The position numbers and the translations under genes were made by a program. The notes below the pieces were generated by a model. It saw only the letters and a program-made list of their open reading frames with translations. It searched no databases and was not told the DNA's origin. Positions 1 to 5,951 of a stretch of DNA of 64,000 nt are shown piece after piece (position 1 is the stretch's first letter; every line of letters begins with the position of its first letter). This DNA comes from JBKQHQ01 sp052148715 (GTDB lineage Bacteria > Pseudomonadota > Alphaproteobacteria > Rhizobiales > Xanthobacteraceae). The stretch lies in assembly GCA_052148715.1 (NCBI GenBank), contig JBKQHQ010000209.1:1-64000 (forward strand), written 5' to 3'.

Positions 1-17
1 AATACGCGCTTGTTCCG

Positions 18-43
18 ACCTCTCCCCGCAAGCGGGGAGAGGT
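18..43. repeat. GC-rich perfect hairpin repeat
   Basis: Two perfect 12-base arms (ACCTCTCCCCGC and its complement) separated by AA. It lies about 30 bases upstream of the crotonase gene. The same C-rich arm and G-rich arm design recurs at 34365-34580 and 55667-55782, so this is one copy of a dispersed palindromic repeat family. It could also fold as a terminator for an upstream gene outside the window. Confidence 0.75.
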
Positions 44-72
44 GAAGATCAGCGCGACAAGGAAGCTTCAAC

Positions 73-867
73 ATGTCCTCCGACCTCGTTACATACGAAC
101 TCGACGGCTCGGTCGCTGTCATTGGACTCAATCGCCCCGAAAAACGCAACGCGATCAACAATGCCCTCGTGAAACAATTGCACGCCGCGGTCGCGCGGGC
201 GGGCGAGGAGGCGGATGCCGGCGTCATTTTTGGGCACGGCGTGAACTTCTCCGCCGGCCTCGATCTCGCGGAGCTCTTGAAGAACCTGGATCCGGCGACG
301 CCAAAACCGCGCAAGAAGCCGAAGCATGCGTGGCACACGACCTTCGACGTCATCGCCCGCGGCCCCATACCGTTCGTCGCGGCTCTGCACGGCGCGGTCG
401 TCGGCGGCGGTCTCGAGCTCGCGGCCGCCGCTCACATTCGCGTCGCCGATACCACCGCGGTCTTCGGCCTGCCTGAAGGGCAGCGGGGCATTTTCGTGGG
501 CGGCGGCGGTACGGTGCGCGTTCAGCGCATTGTCGGCTACTCCGTGATGGCGGACATGATGCTGACGGGCCGCCTGCTGTCGGTGGAAGAGGCGGAGAAG
601 GTCAACATCGTGCGTTACACAGTGGCGCCGGGCCAGGCGGTCGCCAAGGCGAAGGAGCTCGCCGCGCGGATTGCGCAGAACACGCCGCTGACCAACTGGC
701 AGATCACCAACGTGCTGCCGCGTGTCAACGATCTTGCACACGACGATGGGCTGTTCATGGAATATCTCAACTCGTCCATGCAGCGGCCGCCGGAATCGAT
801 GCAGCGTCTGCGCGACTTCGTCGAGAAGCGCGCCACCCCGCTGCAGATTCGGGATAAGAAGACCTGA
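73..867 (+). CDS. enoyl-CoA hydratase/isomerase (crotonase) family protein
   Basis: A 264-residue crotonase-fold enzyme, the usual length for single-domain enoyl-CoA hydratases. The N-terminal strand is followed by the oxyanion-hole segment around residues 59-66 (FSAGLDLA) and a second one around 107-117 (HGAVVGGGLEL). Glu115 and Glu135 (in GLPEGQ) match the two catalytic glutamates that add water across a 2-enoyl-CoA double bond. It starts the run of three co-directional acyl-CoA genes ending with an amidohydrolase, so its substrate is probably a CoA thioester made from an aromatic or branched acid rather than a generic fatty acid. The acyl-CoA chain is not defined by the sequence. A lyase or isomerase of the same fold is possible. 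Confidence 0.9.
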   Translation: MSSDLVTYELDGSVAVIGLNRPEKRNAINNALVKQLHAAVARAGEEADAGVIFGHGVNFSAGLDLAELLKNLDPATPKPRKKPKHAWHTTFDVIARGPIPFVAALHGAVVGGGLELAAAAHIRVADTTAVFGLPEGQRGIFVGGGGTVRVQRIVGYSVMADMMLTGRLLSVEEAEKVNIVRYTVAPGQAVAKAKELAARIAQNTPLTNWQITNVLPRVNDLAHDDGLFMEYLNSSMQRPPESMQRLRDFVEKRATPLQIRDKKT

Positions 868-915
868 GAAACAGGTTGGAGTGAGAAGTCGGTTGTGAAA
901 GGTAAGGGAGAGAGC

Positions 916-2382
916 ATGTCGCATGGCCAGGATGATCGCCTCGAGGCCGCCCTCGCGGATTTGCATGCGGGGCGTTTGGACGCCTATCGGCTTCCGCCGG
1001 ATCTGAAGGTGCGTCTCAAGACTGGACTCACTGCGGCGGAGGCAGCAGCCGATCCGGCCTTGGCGGCGCAGCTCCTTGCTCTGCACCATGTCGCCAAGGC
1101 AGAGCGCGATGCTGCGCTGATCCCGGACATTCCCGCCGACTTGCCGATGCGCAAGCTGGAAACGGCCGCGATCATAGGCGCTGGAACCATGGGCGGGGGC
1201 ATCGCGATGTGCCTTGCCAACGTCGGCATTCGCGTGACAGTCCTGGATAAATCACGGGAAGAGCTTGATCGCGGCCTCGGCCGCGTCCGCGACAATTATG
1301 CGGTGACGGTGTCGCGCGGCCGGCTCGACCAGCCGACCATGGACATGCGGCTGTCCCTCATTCACGGCACGCTCGACATGAACGCCCTCGCCGAGGCGGA
1401 CATCGTCATCGAGGCGGTGTTCGAGGATCTCACGCTGAAACAGGACACTTTCAAGCGCATCGATCAGATCGCAAAGCCAGGCGCAATTCTCGCGACCAAC
1501 ACGTCCGGCCTCGACATCGATGCGATCGCCTCGGTCACTGCACGGCCGCAGGACGTCGTCGGCGCCCATTTCTTCAGCCCCGCAAATGTCATGCGGTTGC
1601 TCGAAGTGGTTCGCGCCGAGAAGACCGCGAAGGACGTCATCGCGACCCTGATGGCGCTCGGACGCAAGATGGGCAAGGTGGCCGTGCTCGCGCGCGTCTA
1701 CGACGGCTTCATCGGCAATGCGCTGTTGCATCACTATGCGCGCGAGGCGCAATTCTTGATCGAAGAGGGCTCGCTACCGCAGCTGGTCGACCAAGCGCTC
1801 ACCAATTTCGGCTTCGCCATGGGAATTTTCGGTGTGTACGATCTCGCCGGCAACGATGTGGGCTATCACACGCGCAAAAAGCAGATAGCGACCCGTCCGC
1901 AGGACCGCCGTTACGCCGATCTCATCCTGACGCTCTGCGACATGGGCCGGCTCGGGCAGAAGACCGGCGCCGGCTGGTATCGTTACGCGAAGGGCAGCCG
2001 CACGCCGATCCCCGATCCAACGGTGGAAGCGCTGATCCTCGAACGCTCGAAGGAGATCGGTATCGAACGGCATGCGATCACCGACGAACAGATCATCAAG
2101 CGCACGCTCTACGGCATGATCAACGAAGGCGCGCGGCTCCTGGAGCTTGGAATCGCATCGCGGGCCAGCGATATCGACATCGTCTATGTGACCGGCTACG
2201 GATTCCCCCCTTGGCGCGGCGGCCCGATGTACTATGCCGACACGATCGGGCTCGACCGCATCTATGCCGACGTGCAGCGCTTCCATGCCGAGCACGGCTA
2301 TTGGTGGCGGCCGGCGCCGCTGCTCGAGAAGCTGGCGCGCACCGGCAAGACGTTCGCGGATTTCGACGCAGGACGCGCCTGA
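916..2382 (+). CDS. 3-hydroxyacyl-CoA dehydrogenase
   Basis: A 488-residue NAD-dependent dehydrogenase. An N-terminal helical segment of about 80 residues precedes a Rossmann domain with GAGTMG at residues 88-93. The catalytic His218 lies in GAHFFSPANVM and its partner Glu230 in LLEVV, as in the FadB/PaaH family that oxidises L-3-hydroxyacyl-CoA to 3-ketoacyl-CoA. Two C-terminal 3HCDH domains follow. The ATG at 916 is preferred because GGGAGA sits just upstream; a GTG at 895 would add seven residues. It follows the crotonase by 48 bases and would take that enzyme's product. The N-terminal extension is longer than in PaaH and recalls the linker of multifunctional FadB-type proteins. Confidence 0.9.
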   Translation: MSHGQDDRLEAALADLHAGRLDAYRLPPDLKVRLKTGLTAAEAAADPALAAQLLALHHVAKAERDAALIPDIPADLPMRKLETAAIIGAGTMGGGIAMCLANVGIRVTVLDKSREELDRGLGRVRDNYAVTVSRGRLDQPTMDMRLSLIHGTLDMNALAEADIVIEAVFEDLTLKQDTFKRIDQIAKPGAILATNTSGLDIDAIASVTARPQDVVGAHFFSPANVMRLLEVVRAEKTAKDVIATLMALGRKMGKVAVLARVYDGFIGNALLHHYAREAQFLIEEGSLPQLVDQALTNFGFAMGIFGVYDLAGNDVGYHTRKKQIATRPQDRRYADLILTLCDMGRLGQKTGAGWYRYAKGSRTPIPDPTVEALILERSKEIGIERHAITDEQIIKRTLYGMINEGARLLELGIASRASDIDIVYVTGYGFPPWRGGPMYYADTIGLDRIYADVQRFHAEHGYWWRPAPLLEKLARTGKTFADFDAGRA

Positions 2383-2415
2383 GCGCTTGCGTCAAGAGCA
2401 ACAAGGACACCGGGC

Positions 2416-3303
2416 ATGATCGACCTTAATGCGATTACCGCGATCGACATCCACACGCATGCGGACGGCCCCTGCGGGACGGACGCCTACGAGGATGCGG
2501 CCGCGACGCGCGCCGCCATGAAGAAATATTTCAAGACCGAGTGGGAAGTGAAAACGATCCCGGAGATCGCCGACTATTATCGCCAGCGCAAGATCGCGGC
2601 GGTGATCTTCACGGTCGACAGCGAGGCGGCGACGGGCAAGCGGCGCTATTCGAATGAGGAAGTCGCGCGGCTCGTTGCGGAAAATGCCGACATCCTGATC
2701 CCCTTCGCGAGCATCGATCCGGCCAAGGGCAAGCTCGGGGTCCGCGAGGCGCGGCTACTCATCAAGGATTTCGGCGTGCGCGGATTCAAGTTTCACCCGT
2801 CGACACAGGCTTTTTTCCCCAACGACCGCATGGCCTATCCGCTCTATGAGGTCATTGCCGAACATAAGCTGCCGGCGCTCTTCCACACCGGTCAGACCGG
2901 CGTCGGCTCCGGTACGCCAGGCGGCGGCGGCGTGCGTCTCAAATTTTCGAACCCGATGTGTCTCGACGATGTGGCGGTCGATTTCCCGGAAATGCCCATC
3001 ATACTGGCGCACCCCTCCTTCCCTTGGCAGGAGGAGGCGCTCTCGGTCGCGCAGCACAAGCCGAACGTTTACATCGATCTCTCCGGCTGGTCGCCGAAAT
3101 ATTTCCCGCCAATCCTCGTGCGCTACGCCAACACGCTGCTGAAGAACAAAATGCTGTTCGGCTCGGATTTTCCGGTCATTACGCCGGATCGCTGGCTCGC
3201 CGATTTCGACAAGATCGACATCCGCCCCGAGGTGAAGCCGCTCATCCTCAAGGAGAATGCGATGAGGCTGCTCGGGCTTCCGATCAAGCCCGGCGCGTCC
3301 TGA
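2416..3303 (+). CDS. amidohydrolase-family hydrolase, possibly acting on an aryl beta-ketoacyl-CoA
   Basis: A 295-residue TIM-barrel metal hydrolase of the amidohydrolase_2 type. The metal-binding H-x-H is His13-Thr-His15, later histidines lie in FHTG and ILAHPSFPW, and the C-terminal aspartate is in LFGSDFP. It starts 33 bases after the dehydrogenase behind an AAGGA ribosome site. Placed after a hydratase and a 3-hydroxyacyl-CoA dehydrogenase, it resembles CouO-like enzymes, known in actinobacterial p-coumarate catabolism to hydrolyse a 4-hydroxyphenyl-beta-ketoacyl-CoA. That role is an inference from gene order; a decarboxylase of the same fold (ACMSD-like) cannot be excluded. Confidence 0.8.
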   Translation: MIDLNAITAIDIHTHADGPCGTDAYEDAAATRAAMKKYFKTEWEVKTIPEIADYYRQRKIAAVIFTVDSEAATGKRRYSNEEVARLVAENADILIPFASIDPAKGKLGVREARLLIKDFGVRGFKFHPSTQAFFPNDRMAYPLYEVIAEHKLPALFHTGQTGVGSGTPGGGGVRLKFSNPMCLDDVAVDFPEMPIILAHPSFPWQEEALSVAQHKPNVYIDLSGWSPKYFPPILVRYANTLLKNKMLFGSDFPVITPDRWLADFDKIDIRPEVKPLILKENAMRLLGLPIKPGAS

Positions 3304-3318
3304 CGCACGCGGCCATCT

Positions 3319-3846
3319 TCACGCGCCCTTCAAGTTCGCGGCGGTATCGAGGCTGTCGAGGGCACGACGAACGAGCCCAATGAGGATATCACGATCCGCG
3401 GGTTGCAATGAAGCGAGGACGAGTGCCTCATAGTCAATAATGGCTTCCTGGATCCTGATCGCCAGCCGTCGGCCCTTTGCCGTCAGTGAGAGAACGATGT
3501 GACGCCGGTCATCGTCCGACGTATGACGTCGTAGAAGTCCTTGAGCCTCAAGTCGGTTGAGCAGCTTCGTCATATTCGGCGGTTGAATCAGCAGCGCCTC
3601 CGCAAGGTCGCCGTGACGAATGCCGGGATTTGTGTTGATGATTTGCAGAACCGTCATCTCTGCCGGAGTGAGATTGAAGACGGCTAAACGTTCCCCGAAT
3701 AACTTCATCAGACGGAGATCAAGAAGTCGGACATTGAACCCAATGGTCGACGACAGAGTTGATAGATCAATTCCGGAACTCTGCCGTTGTGGCGCTCCAT
3801 TTAAAGACGATCCTTGTCGATGAAATTTCTCGGTCGCGCCCTTCAT
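3319..3846 (-). CDS. MarR family transcriptional regulator
   Basis: A 175-residue winged-helix repressor-type protein. Residues 25-45 form the N-terminal dimerisation helix. A helix-turn-helix lies around residues 70-100 (GDLAEALLIQPPNMTKLLNRL), and the wing carries the family signature DDDRRHIVLSLTAKG. It converges on the amidohydrolase gene with only 15 bases between stop codons, so it most likely regulates this catabolic operon. In hydroxycinnamate degradation the MarR protein CouR responds to an acyl-CoA intermediate; a similar role is plausible but not shown. The first 25 residues are poorly family-like, so a start downstream of 3846 is possible. Confidence 0.88.
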   Translation of the reverse strand: MKGATEKFHRQGSSLNGAPQRQSSGIDLSTLSSTIGFNVRLLDLRLMKLFGERLAVFNLTPAEMTVLQIINTNPGIRHGDLAEALLIQPPNMTKLLNRLEAQGLLRRHTSDDDRRHIVLSLTAKGRRLAIRIQEAIIDYEALVLASLQPADRDILIGLVRRALDSLDTAANLKGA

Positions 3847-4160
3847 ACAATGTCCTGCGAAATAGCGATCCTGCGAGCGGTGCTGTTTCCGCTGTGACCG
3901 CTAACAGCCAATAGCATCCCGAAGGTTCCCATCGCAATGCGGAACTTAGGTACGCATCTGGTGACGGGCACCACGCGCGTGCTCTGCGCCGCCGCATCGG
4001 GCCCCGGGGTCACGCGTGAGCCCGGTGCGCCGCAAATCAGTCGCCCAGCGATCGGGCCCGGCCTGCAGTCAACGGGCCCTGTGTGCGGGCGTCGCGCCAA
4101 ACCTCGTGACGTCCTTGAAATATGTACTGAATATCAGTATATCCGAGCCAAGGGCCCGCG
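3847..4160. other. intergenic region between MarR and toxin genes
   Basis: These 314 bases lie between two divergently transcribed genes and hold no convincing coding frame. The middle is rich in GGGCCC-type palindromic words. The last 40 bases become AT-rich and contain the toxin operator annotated separately. Confidence 0.6.
4124..4138. promoter_or_regulatory. palindromic operator ahead of the toxin gene
   Basis: TACTGA-ATA-TCAGTA is a perfect inverted repeat ending 22 bases before the toxin ATG, in an AT-rich island within GC-rich surroundings. Toxin-antitoxin operons are commonly autorepressed at such sites, so this is the likely binding site of the downstream helix-turn-helix antitoxin. 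Binding is inferred from position only. Confidence 0.55.
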
Positions 4161-4427
4161 ATGGACTTCGAATGGGACGACGCCAAGGAGCAAGTTAACC
4201 GGCGCAAGCATGGTCTCGATTTTCGGACGGCCGCGAAGGTATTCCTGGACCCATATGTCATCGAGTTCGACGATCGTGACGCCACCGACGAGCCGCGCTT
4301 CAACGCCATCGGCGTGGTCGATGGCCGCATGCTCTTCGTCTCCTTCGCGATGAGAGGCGCAGTCGTTCGTATCATATCCGCCAGAGGGGCAGAGCCGCAT
4401 GAAAAAAGGAAGTACCACGAAGTTTAG
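4161..4427 (+). CDS. brnT: BrnT family (DUF497) toxin
   Basis: An 88-residue protein with the BrnT layout: an N-terminal FEWDDAKEQVNRRKHGLDF motif (residues 3-21), then a compact beta sheet ending in RIISAR. BrnT toxins are RelE-fold ribonucleases that block translation. The gene overlaps the next one by 29 bases and sits behind a palindromic operator, as expected for an autoregulated toxin-antitoxin pair. The usual BrnA antitoxin carries a ribbon-helix-helix domain, whereas the partner here has an XRE-type domain. Confidence 0.88.
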   Translation: MDFEWDDAKEQVNRRKHGLDFRTAAKVFLDPYVIEFDDRDATDEPRFNAIGVVDGRMLFVSFAMRGAVVRIISARGAEPHEKRKYHEV

Positions 4428-4755
4428 GCTCAATCCGAAGAAGCCGCTTAAGACCGATTGGCGGGATTTCGACGCGATGAGCGAGGCAGAACGCCATCAG
4501 GCCGCGCTCTCCGACCCTGACTGTCCGCCGGCGACCGAAGCGCAGCTTGCGCGGGCACGCCGCGCTCCGACGGTTCGTGCCTTGCGTAAGAAGCTAAACA
4601 TGACGCAGGAGGAGTTTGCCGCGCGGTTCCATTTGCCCCTCGGCACTGTGCGAGATTGGGAGCAAGGCGCGCACCGCCCGGACAAGGCGGCCCAAGTGCT
4701 TCTGCGGGTCATTGCAAAAGACCCCGACGCCGTGGCCCGCGCCCTCGAAAGCTAG
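4399..4755 (+). CDS. XRE-type helix-turn-helix antitoxin of the BrnT toxin
   Basis: A 118-residue protein. Residues 1-50 are basic and then acidic and may form the toxin-contacting part. Residues 58-110 form a Cro/C1-type helix-turn-helix (LRKKLNMTQEEFAARFHLPL, then TVRDWEQGAHRP). The ATG at 4399 lies inside the toxin frame with AGAGGGG upstream, giving a 29-base overlap that implies translational coupling. It should neutralise the toxin and repress the shared promoter. NadS-like antitoxins have the same architecture. Confidence 0.85.
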   Translation: MKKGSTTKFRLNPKKPLKTDWRDFDAMSEAERHQAALSDPDCPPATEAQLARARRAPTVRALRKKLNMTQEEFAARFHLPLGTVRDWEQGAHRPDKAAQVLLRVIAKDPDAVARALES

Positions 4756-4819
4756 CGGGATTCCACGCGTGGTGGACAAAGGGCGGTCCGGCGGTTTCCA
4801 TCGATGCACAGAACTTGAT

Positions 4820-4877
4820 CCGCCGTGCCCACGCGGCCTCCCAGGGGACCGGTAGGTCTCATCGCGTGGGCACGCGG
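4820..4877. repeat. inverted repeat with CGTGCCCACGCG arms
   Basis: Twelve-base perfect arms CGTGCCCACGCG (4824-4835) and CGCGTGGGCACG (4863-4874), with the matches extending imperfectly outward. The same core occurs inside the much larger nested palindrome at 52850-53016, so both belong to one repeat family. It lies in the 268-base gap between the antitoxin and the Crp/Fnr regulator, which shows no coding capacity. Confidence 0.65.
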
Positions 4878-5023
4878 ACCGCGCACCGTGCCAGCGCTCT
4901 GAAGTCACAGCCGCCTGTGCCCGCTCTACGCTGCCAAAAAGCCGGGGTAAGCGTTCAAATTCTGCCTGGCGGGCCCCTCCCGCGGTGCACAACGTCGAAG
5001 GCATGCACTTGAGCGCTTGCCCG

Positions 5024-5713
5024 TCAGCCATCGATCAGCACATCCGGCTTGGCACAGCGTTCCAATGCGGCCCGGTCGGTGATCACGATCTTGCGCCCGT
5101 GGCTGGCAACGCCGTGCTTTGCCAATGCCATGAAGTTTCGCGACAAGTTCTCGGGCGTCATCCCGAGCTGCGAAGCCAACGTGCGCTTATCGTAGCTTAG
5201 TTGAACCGGCCCCTCGCCGCCCTGACGGCTGTCGGTCTTCAGGATCCAATTGGCCAAGCGTTCGGCCCCGGAGCGCAGCTTTTGGTTCTTCAGCTCGCGC
5301 ACCAGCCCGCGATAGCGTTCGGCCAATTCGCCGACGACCGCACGGGCAAACGCCGCATCGCGATCGAACACGTCGCGCACCGCCGAGGCGGGAATCATCA
5401 GAATATTCGCCGGCGCAAGGGTGCGCGCGGATTTAAGATAGACCTCGTCGCGGATGACCGCGGCCAGAATGAACGTCGTCACCGGCCGGATCACCTCGAG
5501 GGTGGTTTGCCGGCCGTCGGACGTGGCGAACAGGTCCACGCTGCCGTCGACCACGACGTGCAGGAAGTCGGGCAGATCGCCCTCGTTGATCAGCACGACA
5601 CCTTCCGGAAACCGCTGCAGATAGGCGGCACCGAGCAACTGCTCGAAATGATCCTCGCGCATCTCGGCAAACAGCGGGAGCTTGCGAATGAGCTTTCGAT
5701 CGGCGCTGCGCAC
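5024..5713 (-). CDS. Crp/Fnr family regulator without an iron-sulfur cysteine cluster
   Basis: A 229-residue regulator with a cyclic-nucleotide-binding-type beta barrel (about residues 12-125), a long dimer helix and a C-terminal helix-turn-helix (about 150-225). The recognition helix has Glu188, Ser191 and Arg192 in TPENLSRNF, the E-xx-SR pattern by which Fnr-type proteins read TTGAT half-sites. The only cysteine is Cys220, near the C terminus, so it cannot carry the Fnr [4Fe-4S] cluster. It more resembles the DNR/NnrR/FixK groups, which sense nitric oxide or act downstream of another sensor. It is divergent from the nitrate reductase operon, and a consensus FNR box lies between them. The start is a GTG; no better in-frame ATG was seen. 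Confidence 0.88.
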   Translation of the reverse strand: MRSADRKLIRKLPLFAEMREDHFEQLLGAAYLQRFPEGVVLINEGDLPDFLHVVVDGSVDLFATSDGRQTTLEVIRPVTTFILAAVIRDEVYLKSARTLAPANILMIPASAVRDVFDRDAAFARAVVGELAERYRGLVRELKNQKLRSGAERLANWILKTDSRQGGEGPVQLSYDKRTLASQLGMTPENLSRNFMALAKHGVASHGRKIVITDRAALERCAKPDVLIDG

Positions 5714-5775
5714 GGTCTTGCCCTCGAAACGTAGGCTGCGATGCTGACATCGTAGGGAGTTGCAAGCGAAAATGA

Positions 5776-5789
5776 TTGATAATTATCAA
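5776..5789. promoter_or_regulatory. consensus FNR/anaerobox site
   Basis: TTGATAATTATCAA matches the Fnr-family consensus TTGAT-N4-ATCAA in all ten positions and is a perfect palindrome, extending to 16 bases with the flanking A and T. It lies between the divergent Crp/Fnr gene and the narK gene, 63 bases from the first and 162 from the second, so it can serve either promoter. Confidence 0.85.
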
Positions 5790-5875
5790 TCGGTAGTAAT
5801 ACGAAGATCAATCAAGAAATACGCTTTAGACAAAATCGTATTTGAACCGGCATCCGTAATATCTCCCATGCTAGT

Positions 5876-5889
5876 TTGACCTATCGCAA
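5876..5889 (+). promoter_or_regulatory. degenerate second FNR-like site
   Basis: TTGAC-CTAT-CGCAA keeps 4 of 5 bases in the left half and 3 of 5 in the right half of the FNR consensus, and lies about 63 bases before the narK ATG. It also contains a TTGACC that could be a -35 element, but the best downstream TTTAAT is 20 bases away, too far for a standard promoter. Role uncertain. Confidence 0.35.
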
Positions 5890-5951
5890 AGCATTGTTGC
5901 CTTTAATAGGCTCCTCTTGCGCGCATTGCGAACAAGGCGGGGAGCCCACCG

